A stretch of 64,000 nt of DNA from JAHRAW01 sp965203265 (GTDB lineage Bacteria > Pseudomonadota > Gammaproteobacteria > Arenicellales > Poriferihabitantaceae). The position numbers and the translations under genes are program-made. The notes beneath the pieces were generated by a model. The model was not told where the DNA came from. It made no database searches and saw only the letters and a list, made by a program, of their open reading frames with translations. Of the stretch, positions 12,176-21,758 are shown piece by piece; positions within the stretch are counted from its first letter, which is position 1; every line of letters starts with the position of its first letter. Where the stretch lies: positions 1,054,001 through 1,118,000 of the forward strand of contig CBDBBV010000002.1 of NCBI GenBank assembly GCA_965203265.1, in the 5' to 3' direction.

Positions 12176-14465
12176 GATGCCGTTGGGCGCCCCGCCGCCG
12201 CTTGCCGCGAACGCCGCCGGGCTTGGGCGCGGACGCTCCGCACAATTCAAAGTCGATCTTGGCGTCATCCAAACTGACTCTGGCCACGCTCACCCGCAGG
12301 CGGTCGCCCAGCCGGAAGCGCCGCCCGCTGCGCTCGCCGACCAGTTGGAAATGCAGGGGCTCGAAATGATAGTAGTCGTCGCCGAGGGCGGTAACATGAA
12401 TGAGGCCGTCGACGAAAATGTCGTCCAACTGCACGAATACCCCGAATTCCTTGACTCCGGAAATGACCCCGTCGAACTCCTCGCCGACCTTGTCCTGCAT
12501 GAATTCGGCCTTCAGCCAAGCGATCACATCCCGGCTGGCGTCTTCGGCACGCCGCTCTGTGTGGGAGCACTGCTCGGCGATTTTCTCCAGACTGTTCTCA
12601 CCGCCGGCGTCGGCGGACGGCGTCGGCGCCGGCGGTTGTCCGGCGATGATGCGGCGTAGCTGGCGGTGCACCATGAGGTCGGCGTAGCGGCGGATGGGCG
12701 AGGTGAAATGGGTGTACACCGGATAGGCCAGCGCGAAATGCCCGTGCGGGTCGGTGCCGTAGGTGGCTTGGCTCAGACTGCGCAGGAGTAGCAGTTGCAC
12801 CACCGGCGCGATGTCGGCTCGCGCGGCAACCGCCTCCACCAGCCGAGCGTAGTCCGCCGCCTGCGGTTGCTCGCCGCCGGTGATTTCCAACCCCATGCCG
12901 GCGAGAAATCTGCGCAGTTCGCCGAGGGACTCGCTGGTCGGCCCCTGATGGTTGCGGTAGATGGCGAGATTGCCCGAATTTTTCTGCAGCAGGCGCGCGG
13001 CGCACAGATTCGCCGCCAACATGCACTCCTCGATGAGGCGATGCGCCGGATTGCGCTGGCGAACCGATAGCCGGCTGATCTTCTGCTGGGAATCGAAGTG
13101 GATGTGCGCTTCGGGGAATTCGAAGTCGATGGTGCCGCGTTTTCGCCGTTGCTCCAGTAGGCGTTGGGAGAGGGTGTGCAGGTTGTCCAGATGGGGCGCG
13201 ATGGCGCGCCATTTTCGCCGCAGGTCGGCGTTGCCGCGGGAGACGATTTGGTCGACGATGGTGTAGGTCAGGCGCGCCTTGGAGTGCATCAGCGCGGGAT
13301 AGAAGCGATAACTCGCGATCTCTCCGTGGGCGGTCAGGTCGATGTCGCACGCCATGCAGTAGCGATCCGCCTCGGGATTGAGGGAGCAGATACCGTTGGA
13401 CAGCTGTTGCGGCAGCATCGGCACCACCCGATTGGGGAAATAGACCGAGTTGCCGCGCTTGCGGGCTTCCCGGTCGAGGGCCGTGTCGGCGCGCACATAG
13501 TGGCTCACATCGGCCACGGCCACTACTAGACGCCAACCGTCGCCGCGCGGCGCGCAGTACACGGCATCGTCGAAATCTCGAGCGTCCTCGCCGTCTATGG
13601 TTACCAGCGGCAGGTCGCGAATGTCCTGCCTGCCGTCCTCCACTTCTACCACCTCCACCCCCTTCAGCGCGCGCCCCATCTGCTTCAGCTGGGCGTGCAC
13701 TTCCGCCGGCCAATCGGTGGGGATGGCGTGTTTGCGGATGGCGATTTCCGTCTCCATGCCGCGTTCCAGCCGCTTGCCGATGACTTCCACGATTTCGCCG
13801 ACCAAATGGCGATGCTCCACCGGATGGCGGATGACGCGCGCCGCGACGATGTCGCCGGCTTCGGCGCCGTTGCGGTGGTCGTCGGGGATGGTGATGTCTC
13901 TGGCGTATCTCGAATCGTCCGGCTCGACGAAGCCGATGCCGCCGTCGAGATGAAAGTGGCCGACTATCTCCCGTTGCGGCTCGACCAGCACCTCGACCAC
14001 CGCCCCTTCCCGGCGCCCGCGTTCATCAACGCGCTTGAGGCGGGCGAGCACGCGGTCGCCGTGCAGGACTTTTCGCATTTGTCGGTGGTGCAGGAACAAG
14101 TCGCCGGAGCCGTCGTCGGCGATGACGAAGCCGTAGCCGTTGGCGTGGCCGCACACTCGTCCGGCTACCAAGTCCATCTTTCGCGGCAGTGCATAGCGCC
14201 CCTTGCGATCTTGCAGCACCAGGCCGTGGGCGCACATGCGCTCGAGGCGCGCCGCCAGCGCCTTGGCGTCGGTGGTGGCGGCGGCATGGGATTCGAGATC
14301 GAAGTGGGCGTGCAGTTGCGCCGCCGTTACCGGCCCCTTGCTCTCGCCGAGAAACTGCAGCAACAGCAATCTCGATGGAACCGCAACGCCCGAATCATCG
14401 GCTGGGCGGAAGCCGCTTGGGGGTGGTTTCGTTGGCATGGGATCGGCTTCACGCCGATGGTGCAT
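12120..14465 (-). CDS. rnr: Ribonuclease R
   Basis: This 3'-5' exoribonuclease degrades structured RNA and takes part in rRNA and tmRNA quality control. The 781-residue protein has an N-terminal winged-helix-like region, cold-shock domains (about 75-240), the RNB catalytic domain with the acidic cluster in DARDFDDAVYC and the SVYFPNRVVPMLP motif, a C-terminal S1 domain (about 660-750), and a Lys/Arg-rich tail. ATG 14465 is taken as start; ATG 14438 (MPTKPPP) is equally possible. A hairpin at 14492-14511 lies in the short region shared with the divergent pntA. rnr and rlmB probably form one transcript. Confidence 0.96.
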   Translation of the reverse strand: MHHRREADPMPTKPPPSGFRPADDSGVAVPSRLLLLQFLGESKGPVTAAQLHAHFDLESHAAATTDAKALAARLERMCAHGLVLQDRKGRYALPRKMDLVAGRVCGHANGYGFVIADDGSGDLFLHHRQMRKVLHGDRVLARLKRVDERGRREGAVVEVLVEPQREIVGHFHLDGGIGFVEPDDSRYARDITIPDDHRNGAEAGDIVAARVIRHPVEHRHLVGEIVEVIGKRLERGMETEIAIRKHAIPTDWPAEVHAQLKQMGRALKGVEVVEVEDGRQDIRDLPLVTIDGEDARDFDDAVYCAPRGDGWRLVVAVADVSHYVRADTALDREARKRGNSVYFPNRVVPMLPQQLSNGICSLNPEADRYCMACDIDLTAHGEIASYRFYPALMHSKARLTYTIVDQIVSRGNADLRRKWRAIAPHLDNLHTLSQRLLEQRRKRGTIDFEFPEAHIHFDSQQKISRLSVRQRNPAHRLIEECMLAANLCAARLLQKNSGNLAIYRNHQGPTSESLGELRRFLAGMGLEITGGEQPQAADYARLVEAVAARADIAPVVQLLLLRSLSQATYGTDPHGHFALAYPVYTHFTSPIRRYADLMVHRQLRRIIAGQPPAPTPSADAGGENSLEKIAEQCSHTERRAEDASRDVIAWLKAEFMQDKVGEEFDGVISGVKEFGVFVQLDDIFVDGLIHVTALGDDYYHFEPLHFQLVGERSGRRFRLGDRLRVSVARVSLDDAKIDFELCGASAPKPGGVRGKRRRGAQRHRGSKTKTKAKPAKKRASA

Positions 14466-14491
14466 TCAAGTGGGATGAAATGATAAAGTAG

Positions 14492-14511
14492 CGGCCTTCG
14501 CTGGAAGGCCG
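14492..14511. other. Short perfect hairpin in the rnr-pntA divergent region
   Basis: CGGCCTTC and GAAGGCCG form an 8-bp stem around GCTG, between the divergent starts of rnr and pntA. It has no T-run, so it is probably a 5'-leader structure or operator-like element rather than a terminator. The role is unknown. Confidence 0.35.
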
Positions 14512-14628
14512 TCGCCGAAAAATCGGGACAAGCGGGGCCGCGAAAACAATCGAAAAACAACCGAGTCGAACACCAAACGAACACAAAACATCGCGACCAT
14601 CGTTGAGCCAATCATAGCACCAAAAGCA

Positions 14629-16176
14629 ATGAAAATCGGAATCCCCAAGGAAATCCACGAAGACGAGCGGCGGGTGGCGTGCACCCCCGCGGAAACCGCC
14701 CGTCTGCACAAACTGGGTCATCAGGTGTTGCTCGAGCGCAGCGCCGGCTTTGCCGCCGGTTTCACCGATCCGGATTACCAGCAGGCCGGTGCCGTCATCA
14801 TCGATGAGGCCGCCGACCTGTGGGCGCAGGCGCAACTGCTGTGCAAAGTCCGCCCGCCCGAACCATCTGAAGCCGATCTGATGGCTTCGGGCAAGATTCT
14901 GATCAGCTTCTTCTGGCCCGGGCAAAATCAGGCGTTGCTCACCCAGCTGGCCGCGCGCGAGGCGACGGTGCTGGCGATGGACGCGGTGCCGCGCATATCC
15001 CGCGCGCAGAAGATGGATGCGCTGTCCTCCATGGCCAATATCGCTGGTTATCGCGCGATGATCGAGGCCGGGCAGCATTTCGGGCGGTTTTTCACCGGCC
15101 AGATTACCGCCGCCGGCAAGGTGCCGCCGGCCACGGTGCTGGTGATCGGCGCCGGCGTCGCCGGGCTGTCCGCCATCGGCACGGCGAGCAGCCTCGGCGC
15201 CGTGGTGCGCGCCTTCGACACTCGCCCCGAGGTGCGCGAGCAGATCGAAAGTTTGAACGCCGAATTTCTCACCCTCGATTTCCAAGAGGATGGCCGTGGG
15301 CAGGGCGGCTACGGGAAAGCCATGAGCGAGGAGTTCATTCGGGCGGAAATGGCTTTGTTCGCCGAGCAGGCTCGAGTGGTTGACATCATCATCACGACCG
15401 CGTTGATACCGAGCCGGGCGGCACCGAAGCTGATCACCGGCGACATGGTGGCGTCGATGAAAAACGGCAGCGTCATCGTCGATCTGGCCGCCGAGCAGGG
15501 CGGCAACTGCGAATTGACCGAGGCCGGTGGTGTGGTCAAGCGGCACGGCGTCAGCATTATCGGCTACACCGACCTGCCGGGGCGCATGGCGGCGCAGTCG
15601 AGCCAGTTGTACGCCACCAATATACGCCACTTGATCACCGAGCTGACGCCGCAGCGAGACGGGAATCTGGTGGTGAATAGGGAGGACGAGGTGATTCGCG
15701 CCACCACCATCATCCACAACGGGGAGATCACTTGGCCGCCGCCGCCCGCCCCCGCCCCGCCTGCGCCCACGCCCGCCGCCAAAGTCGAATCCCCGGCTAC
15801 AACCAAACCGACCGCCGCCGAGCCCGGCCGCCGTGGTAAACGCGGCTGGATTACGCTGGCGGGGGCCGCTGTCGGCGCCGCCGCCATCGTCGCCGTGGGG
15901 GCGGTGGCGCCGCCGACTTTCATGAATCACTTCATCGTCTTCGTACTCGCCTGCTTTGTCGGCTGGCAGGTGATCTGGAATGTGACTCCGGCGCTGCATA
16001 CCCCGCTGATGAGCGTTACCAACGCCATCAGCAGCATCATCGTCATCGGCGCGCTGCTGCAAACCGGCTCCCCCCAGTGGCTGGGGCTGGCGCTGCTGGC
16101 GCTGTTGCTCGCCTCCATCAATATCGCCGGCGGCTTTCTGGTCACCCAGCGAATGCTCAAGATGTTCCGCAAGTAG
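14629..16176 (+). CDS. pntA: NAD(P) transhydrogenase subunit alpha
   Basis: PntA is part of the proton-pumping transhydrogenase that makes NADPH from NADH at the inner membrane. The 515-residue protein starts MKIGIPKE, as expected. Domain I carries the NAD(H) site with GVAGLSAIGTASSLGA followed by RAFDTRPEV. A Pro/Ala-rich linker (about 370-400) leads to hydrophobic segments of the membrane domain (about 405-510). Length matches the long, single-chain alpha subunit of enteric bacteria. The pntB gene follows after nine bases, so both are co-transcribed. No good ribosome binding site is visible upstream. Confidence 0.97.
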   Translation: MKIGIPKEIHEDERRVACTPAETARLHKLGHQVLLERSAGFAAGFTDPDYQQAGAVIIDEAADLWAQAQLLCKVRPPEPSEADLMASGKILISFFWPGQNQALLTQLAAREATVLAMDAVPRISRAQKMDALSSMANIAGYRAMIEAGQHFGRFFTGQITAAGKVPPATVLVIGAGVAGLSAIGTASSLGAVVRAFDTRPEVREQIESLNAEFLTLDFQEDGRGQGGYGKAMSEEFIRAEMALFAEQARVVDIIITTALIPSRAAPKLITGDMVASMKNGSVIVDLAAEQGGNCELTEAGGVVKRHGVSIIGYTDLPGRMAAQSSQLYATNIRHLITELTPQRDGNLVVNREDEVIRATTIIHNGEITWPPPPAPAPPAPTPAAKVESPATTKPTAAEPGRRGKRGWITLAGAAVGAAAIVAVGAVAPPTFMNHFIVFVLACFVGWQVIWNVTPALHTPLMSVTNAISSIIVIGALLQTGSPQWLGLALLALLLASINIAGGFLVTQRMLKMFRK

Positions 16177-16185
16177 GTGCCGCCG

Positions 16186-17577
16186 ATGTCCTCAGGCATG
16201 GTCAACGCGGCCTATCTCATCGCCGCCATCCTGTTCATACTCAGCCTCGGCGGGCTGAGCCGTCAGGAGAGCGCGGCGCGCGGCAATCTGTGCGGCATCG
16301 CCGGCATGGCCATCGCCCTCATCGCCACCTTGTTGAGCGACTCGGTGGACAACTACGCGCTGATCGCGTTGCTCATGGTGGTCGGCGGCACCGTCGGCGC
16401 GGTGGTGGCGGCGCGCGTGCAGATGACGGATATGCCGCAACTGGTGGCGATACTGCACAGTTTTGTCGGGCTGGCGGCGGTGCTGGTGGGTTTCACCACC
16501 TTTCTCGACAGCGGCGGCAGCGGCGCCCCCAGCGGCGTGGAGAAAACCATTCAGGAGATCGAAATCTACATCGGCGTGTTGATCGGCGCGGTAACCTTCA
16601 CCGGCTCGGTCATCGCCTTCGGCAAGCTGCAGGGGATCATCGGCAGCGCACCGCTGGTGCTGCCGGCGCGCCACTGGCTCAACCTCGCCATGCTGCTGGC
16701 CTGTCTCTATCTCGGCGCGGAATTCATCGGCGCCGGCGCCGTCTCCGAAGGGCTGACGCCGTTGCTGATCATGACCCTGCTGGCATTTCTGCTGGGTGCC
16801 CATCTGGTCCTGGCCATCGGCGGCGCCGATATGCCGGTGGTCATCTCCATGCTGAACAGTTATTCCGGCTGGGCGGCGGCGGCCACCGGATTCATGCTTT
16901 CCAACGACCTGCTGATCATCACCGGCGCACTGGTGGGGTCGAGCGGCGCGATTCTCAGCTACATCATGTGCCGCGCCATGAATCGGCATTTCATCAGCGT
17001 GATTCTGGGCGGCTTCGGCGCCACCGCCTCTCACTCGGCCACGGTTGCCGGAGAAACGGCCGCCATCGGCGCCGATGAAGTCGCCGAATTGCTCGACAAC
17101 GCCAATTCTCTGGTGATCGTTCCCGGCTACGGCATGGCGGTCGCCCAAGCGCAGCATCCGGTGTCGGAATTGACTCGCCGACTGCGCCACAAGGGGGTAT
17201 CGGTGCGCTTCGGCATCCATCCCGTCGCCGGGCGAATGCCGGGGCATATGAACGTATTGCTGGCCGAGGCCAAGGTGCCCTACGACATCGTGCTGGAAAT
17301 GGATCAGATCAACGACAGTCTCGGCGAAACCGATGTGGTGCTGGTGATCGGCGCCAACGACATCGTCAACCCGGCGGCGCTCGACACTCCGGACAGCCCC
17401 ATCGCCGGTATGCCGGTTCTGGAGGTGTGGAAGGCGCGAATGGTGATCGTGCTGAAGCGCAGCATGGCGAGCGGTTACGCCGGCGTGGAAAATCCGCTGT
17501 TCTACCGAGACAACACCCGCATGTTGTTCGGCGACGCCAAGGAAAGCATCGACCGGGTAGTGGGCGACCTCGGCTAG
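16186..17577 (+). CDS. pntB: NAD(P) transhydrogenase subunit beta
   Basis: PntB is the partner of PntA. It supplies most of the proton channel and the NADP(H)-binding domain III. The 463-residue protein has about eight or nine membrane helices in its first 260 residues, then domain III with the nucleotide loop VPGYGMAVAQAQHPV and the conserved GRMPGHMNVLLAEA and GANDIVNPAA stretches. ATG 16186 is preferred over GTG 16177 because the N terminus then aligns with the family start (Met-Ser-x-Gly) and AGTAGG sits upstream. Confidence 0.97.
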   Translation: MSSGMVNAAYLIAAILFILSLGGLSRQESAARGNLCGIAGMAIALIATLLSDSVDNYALIALLMVVGGTVGAVVAARVQMTDMPQLVAILHSFVGLAAVLVGFTTFLDSGGSGAPSGVEKTIQEIEIYIGVLIGAVTFTGSVIAFGKLQGIIGSAPLVLPARHWLNLAMLLACLYLGAEFIGAGAVSEGLTPLLIMTLLAFLLGAHLVLAIGGADMPVVISMLNSYSGWAAAATGFMLSNDLLIITGALVGSSGAILSYIMCRAMNRHFISVILGGFGATASHSATVAGETAAIGADEVAELLDNANSLVIVPGYGMAVAQAQHPVSELTRRLRHKGVSVRFGIHPVAGRMPGHMNVLLAEAKVPYDIVLEMDQINDSLGETDVVLVIGANDIVNPAALDTPDSPIAGMPVLEVWKARMVIVLKRSMASGYAGVENPLFYRDNTRMLFGDAKESIDRVVGDLG

Positions 17578-17630
17578 GGCGAGCGCGTTCATTTCGATTA
17601 TAATTTCGAGATTTTGCGAGCGAGCAAGCG

Positions 17631-18509
17631 ATGAGCAAGCACCTGAAACTGGGCATTCCCAAGGGCAGTCTGGAATCTGCCACCACGGAATTGTTTTCCC
17701 GCGCAGGCTGGAACATCACCGCCCGGGCGCGCAATTACTTCCCTTCCATCGACGATCCGGAAATCAAGTGCGCGCTGGTGCGCTCTCAGGAGATGGGCAC
17801 TCATATCGCCAACGGCACCATTGACGCCGGCTTGACCGGTCAGGACTGGATCGAGGAAACCGGCGCCGATGTGGAGGTGATCAGCCATCTGATGTACTCC
17901 AAGTCGTCGGACAATCCATGCCGCTGGGTGCTGATCGTCGATCGGAATTCGGACATCCACTCCCTCGAAGACCTGCGCGGCAAGCGCATCGCCACGGAAC
18001 TCGTACACTTCACCAAACGCTTCCTGCAATCTCGTGGCATCGACGCCACGGTGGAATTTTCCTGGGGCGCGACCGAGGCGAAGGTGGTGGAGGGGCTGGC
18101 GGATGCAGCCGTGGAAATCACCGAAACCGGCAGTACCATCCGCGCCCACGGCCTGCGCATCGTGTGCGATCTGCTGCACACCCACACGGTTTTCGTGGCC
18201 AACCGGAAAACCCTCGCGGATCCGTGGAAAAAACGCAAGATCGATGAGATCGCCCTGCTGCTCGAAAGCGCTCTGGCGGCGCGCGACAAGGTGTTGCTGA
18301 AGATGAATGTGTCGTCCGAGGGGATCGAGGAGGTGGTGAAGAAATTGCCCAGTCTGCACGCGCCAACCATCAACCGGCTGTACGGCGAGGAGTGGTTCGC
18401 GCTGGAAACGGTGGTTGCCAGAGGCGAAGTGCGGGATTTGGTACCGGCGCTCAAGGCGGCCGGCGCCGAGGGGATTCTCGAATTCGAGTTGCGGAAGTTG
18501 GTTACTTGA
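17631..18509 (+). CDS. hisG: ATP phosphoribosyltransferase (long form)
   Basis: HisG performs the first step of histidine synthesis, joining ATP and PRPP to give phosphoribosyl-ATP. The 292-residue length and a C-terminal segment (about 215-292) identify the long HisG form with an ACT-like regulatory domain, which is normally inhibited by histidine. DAAVEITETGSTIRAHGL is the conserved PRPP-binding region. It stands alone; no other his genes are in the window. TATAAT at 17599-17604 may be the -10 of its own promoter, but I see no convincing -35. Confidence 0.95.
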   Translation: MSKHLKLGIPKGSLESATTELFSRAGWNITARARNYFPSIDDPEIKCALVRSQEMGTHIANGTIDAGLTGQDWIEETGADVEVISHLMYSKSSDNPCRWVLIVDRNSDIHSLEDLRGKRIATELVHFTKRFLQSRGIDATVEFSWGATEAKVVEGLADAAVEITETGSTIRAHGLRIVCDLLHTHTVFVANRKTLADPWKKRKIDEIALLLESALAARDKVLLKMNVSSEGIEEVVKKLPSLHAPTINRLYGEEWFALETVVARGEVRDLVPALKAAGAEGILEFELRKLVT

Positions 18510-18550
18510 TGGTGGGAGCCGGGAGCGCCGCCGCAACACGGGTAACCTGA

Positions 18551-18592
18551 AACAAAACGCCGCCCGCCGACAATCTAGTTGCGGCGGGCGGC
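18551..18592 (-). terminator. Terminator of the LysM lipoprotein gene
   Basis: An 11-bp perfect stem, GCCGCCCGCCG with CGGCGGGCGGC, is followed on the minus strand by GTTTTGTTT. It lies just downstream of the lipoprotein stop codon. On the plus strand there is no T-run, so it is assigned to the minus-strand gene. Confidence 0.75.
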
Positions 18593-18607
18593 AGGCGTCA
18601 GGCAGGG

Positions 18608-19207
18608 TTAGGGGGAAGTACTCAGATACTGCTCGTCCGACTCTTCCACCGGCCCCACGGCCCAAGCCCCTCGATTTCTGGCGTGCCGGACAGCGGCGCC
18701 GATTGCATCCTCGGAGGAATCTCGCGGTATATCCAGAACCTGACCGGGATAGATCAAATCGGCATCGCGAATTTGCCCCAGATTGGCCTTGTACAGTAAC
18801 GGCCATTGTTCGGACGCATTGTATACCTCCTCGACTCCGGCAATTCCCCACAGGTGCTCGCCTTTGGAGACGATCCAGCTGGTCAGTACTTCGACTTCGG
18901 GTTCGGCTGGCTCTTCGGGTACCTCGACCACTTCGGGCACCTCGGGCACATCAACCACCTCGGGCACATCGATCACCTGAGGCAAATCGGGCACCTCGGG
19001 TACATCGACCACGATGGGGGTTTCAACCACAGGCTCCACTACGGGCTCCTCGACCGGCGCCACCGCGGGTTCCGCGATTTCGGCGGTTTCCACCGGTTTA
19101 CTCTTGGCGGTGATGCAACCGCTCGCTACAACTGCGGCCAGCAAAATCACGCCCATTTTCAGAATCGTTTTCAGGTCGAAATCAATCGTGCTGTTCATTT
19201 TCGACAT
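18608..19207 (-). CDS. LysM-domain lipoprotein with Pro/Glu/Val-rich spacer
   Basis: This 199-residue protein has an N-terminal membrane segment ending in the lipobox-like ASGC (Cys about residue 31), so lipid attachment is likely. Residues about 35-105 are a low-complexity spacer with repeated VPEV and EEPV units. A LysM-like domain follows (about 108-160; SWIVSKGEHLWGIAG to YPGQVLDIPRD), which should bind peptidoglycan. AGGAGA upstream of the ATG supports the start. A terminator follows. The spacer may span the periplasm between the membrane and the cell wall. The exact role is unknown; LysM lipoproteins of this type often act in envelope maintenance. Confidence 0.85.
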   Translation of the reverse strand: MSKMNSTIDFDLKTILKMGVILLAAVVASGCITAKSKPVETAEIAEPAVAPVEEPVVEPVVETPIVVDVPEVPDLPQVIDVPEVVDVPEVPEVVEVPEEPAEPEVEVLTSWIVSKGEHLWGIAGVEEVYNASEQWPLLYKANLGQIRDADLIYPGQVLDIPRDSSEDAIGAAVRHARNRGAWAVGPVEESDEQYLSTSP

Positions 19208-19320
19208 GTCGTGGTCTCCTAATTTCGATTGTGATAACAGTGATGCAAGGCTACTTGCGCGCCAACATCCTCTGCAAACGCGCGAAGTGTAGCGCCAAAC
19301 TCACTCCCGCGCAAGACTTT

Positions 19321-20631
19321 TTATCGCTGGCCGCAATCCGGCACGAATGGATGCTTCACGATGATGGCGTCGTTGCGTTCGGCGCCGGTGGACACGATAT
19401 CGATGGGCAATCCGCTCAGCGCCGACAGGCCGGCGAGATAGGTCTTGGCGTTTTCCGGCAAGTCCTGGTAGCGGCGAATGCCGCCGGTGGGTTGTTGCCA
19501 ACCGTCGAAGGTCTGGTACACCGGCTCGCATTCGGCCATCGCCTCGGCGCCGTAGGGCGGCAGTTCCACCTGCTCGCCGCGATAGCGATAGGCGACGCAT
19601 ATCTTGATTCGCTCGAGTTCGTCCAAGATATCCAGTTTGGTCACGCACAACGCGCTCAGACCGCACACCTGCGTGCTGCGGCGCAATGTTACCGCGTCCA
19701 GCCAGCCGCAACGCCTCGGGCGACCGGTGGTGGCGCCGAATTCGTTGCCGCGCGCACCGAGTTGCTCGCCGACTCGGTCGAACAATTCGGTGGGAAACGG
19801 CCCGGCGCCCACGCGAGTGGCATAGGCTTTGGTGATTCCGAGTACATAATCCAGTTCCAGCGGGCCGATGCCGCTACCGGCTGCCGCAGCGGCGGCGGTG
19901 GTGTTGGAAGAGGTTACAAACGGATAGGTGCCGTGGTCGATATCCAGCAACATGCCCTGAGCGCCCTCGAACAACACCGATTTGCGCTGCGCCCGCAAGT
20001 GATGGAGTCGGGCGGAGACATCGCCGAGCAGGTCGGTAACTCGCTCGGCCTGAGCGAGGGTTTGCTCGAGGGTCTCGCGGTAATCCACCGGCTCGGCGTG
20101 GAAGAAGGATTGCAGCACGTGATTGTGGTATTCCATGACCTCGGCGAGGCGTTGGGCGAAGAATTCCGGCTGCAGCAAATCCCCCAACCGCAACCCCCGG
20201 CGCGCCACCTTGTCCTCGTAGGCCGGGCCGATGCCCCGGTGGGTGGTGCCAATCGCCCGGCTGCCGCGCGCCTTTTCCCGGGCGGCATCCAGCGCCGCGT
20301 GATGAGGCAATACGAGGGGACAAGCGTGGCTTACCAACAAGCGCTCACGCACCGATATGCCGGCGCCGGCCAACTCGTCGATCTCCTTGAGCAACTGCGC
20401 GATCTCGACCACCACGCCGTTGCCGATGAGGCATTCCACTTCGGCGCGCAGGGCGCCGGACGGCACCAGATGCAATACCATCTTGCGGCCATTGACCACC
20501 AGCGTATGGCCGGCATTGTGCCCCCCCTGAAAGCGCACCACCGCGTGGGCGCGCTCGGTCAGCAGATCGACGATCTTTCCCTTGCCTTCGTCCCCCCATT
20601 GGGTTCCCAGCAACACGACTTGATTTGCCAT
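19321..20631 (-). CDS. purA: Adenylosuccinate synthetase
   Basis: PurA makes adenylosuccinate from IMP, aspartate and GTP, committing IMP to AMP synthesis. The 436-residue protein begins with the GTP/IMP loop GTQWGDEGKGKIVDLL and shows GGHNAGHTL, ILRPT-region equivalents and the C-terminal STGAERND loop for guanine binding. The gene is the last of hflK-hflC-DUF2065-purA, an order conserved in gammaproteobacteria. Confidence 0.97.
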   Translation of the reverse strand: MANQVVLLGTQWGDEGKGKIVDLLTERAHAVVRFQGGHNAGHTLVVNGRKMVLHLVPSGALRAEVECLIGNGVVVEIAQLLKEIDELAGAGISVRERLLVSHACPLVLPHHAALDAAREKARGSRAIGTTHRGIGPAYEDKVARRGLRLGDLLQPEFFAQRLAEVMEYHNHVLQSFFHAEPVDYRETLEQTLAQAERVTDLLGDVSARLHHLRAQRKSVLFEGAQGMLLDIDHGTYPFVTSSNTTAAAAAAGSGIGPLELDYVLGITKAYATRVGAGPFPTELFDRVGEQLGARGNEFGATTGRPRRCGWLDAVTLRRSTQVCGLSALCVTKLDILDELERIKICVAYRYRGEQVELPPYGAEAMAECEPVYQTFDGWQQPTGGIRRYQDLPENAKTYLAGLSALSGLPIDIVSTGAERNDAIIVKHPFVPDCGQR

Positions 20632-20662
20632 GCCGAAAGTCCGCTATGCCATCGAATCGCAA

Positions 20663-20851
20663 CTAGCGCGCGAAATACAACAACGCCACGCCGGCCACCA
20701 TGCTGACGGCGCCCACGCGGCGCACGGTCGAATCTGCCGTATCACTCATGCTTGCCATGAAACGCTTGAATCCGGATGGATTGATGAATGGAACAATGCC
20801 CTCCAGCACCAGATAGAGCGCGAAGGCGGTCAGCAAATCATGCCAGTCCAT
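20663..20851 (-). CDS. Small membrane protein, DUF2065 (YjeT-like)
   Basis: This 62-residue protein has two hydrophobic segments (about 5-25 and 43-60) separated by a polar stretch with NPSGFKRF, the hallmark of the DUF2065 family. Its position between hflC and purA is the usual one. The function is unknown; it is an inner-membrane protein by prediction. Confidence 0.9.
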   Translation of the reverse strand: MDWHDLLTAFALYLVLEGIVPFINPSGFKRFMASMSDTADSTVRRVGAVSMVAGVALLYFAR

Positions 20852-20877
20852 GCCGAGGGGGTTTTGTGCCTCCCGCC

Positions 20878-21756
20878 TCAGTTGGGTTGCGCGGATTTCG
20901 ATTGTTTGAAGTAGCGAAAGAAATCTGCGCTTGGATCGAGCACCATCAGGTTGTCCTTGCCGTCGAAGGTCGCCTTGTAGGCGTTGAGGCTACGGTACAG
21001 ATTGTAGAATTCGCGATCCTGACCGAACGCCTGCGCGTAGATTTCGGTGGCCACGGCGTCGCCTTCACCGCGAACTTTCTGTGCATCGCGTTCGGCGTTC
21101 GCCAGCATGATCTGCCGCATGCGATCGGCGTTGGCGCGAATTTTCTCCGCCGCCTCTTCACCCTGCGCGCGCAATTCCTTGGCGACGCGCTCGCGCTCGG
21201 CATTCATGCGGTCGTATACCCGCTCGCTGATGGCCGGATCAAGATCGACCCTTTTGAGGCGCACATCGATGATCTCGATGCCGAGACTGGCGGCATCCGC
21301 ATCCATCGCCAAGCGCACCACATCCATAATCTTGCGCCGATCTCCCGAGATTACTTCCTGCACCGAGCGCTGACCGAATTCCTGACGCAAGCTGTCGTTG
21401 ACGCGCTGGGAAAGGCGTGAGCGGGCGTTGGCTTGGCGCCCCTGAAGGCGGGTGTAATACTGGTGCACATCCCGAATTCGCCACTTCACGAAGGAATCCA
21501 CCACCAGATTCTTCTTCTCACCGGTGAGGTACAGCTCCGGATCGGCGTCCATGGTTTGCACGCGCGCGTCGAAATACTGCACGTTATTGATGAACGGTAG
21601 CTTGAAGTGCAAGCCCGGCTCCAGATCGGAATTGACGATTTCGCCGAATTTGAAGACGATGGCCTTTTGCCGCTCGTCGACGAAAAATACCGAGGCGAAT
21701 CCGATCGCCGCAACGATGGCGACGATGATCAGGGACAAGGTAACTCTAGCTTTCAT
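20878..21756 (-). CDS. hflC: SPFH-domain protease modulator HflC
   Basis: HflC forms, with HflK, the large membrane complex that surrounds and modulates the AAA protease FtsH. The 292-residue protein has an N-terminal membrane anchor (about 5-25), an SPFH/band-7 domain (about 25-190) and a helical, Arg/Glu/Ala-rich region (about 190-255). It directly follows hflK with only two bases between the genes. Confidence 0.96.
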   Translation of the reverse strand: MKARVTLSLIIVAIVAAIGFASVFFVDERQKAIVFKFGEIVNSDLEPGLHFKLPFINNVQYFDARVQTMDADPELYLTGEKKNLVVDSFVKWRIRDVHQYYTRLQGRQANARSRLSQRVNDSLRQEFGQRSVQEVISGDRRKIMDVVRLAMDADAASLGIEIIDVRLKRVDLDPAISERVYDRMNAERERVAKELRAQGEEAAEKIRANADRMRQIMLANAERDAQKVRGEGDAVATEIYAQAFGQDREFYNLYRSLNAYKATFDGKDNLMVLDPSADFFRYFKQSKSAQPN

Positions 21757-21758
21757 GT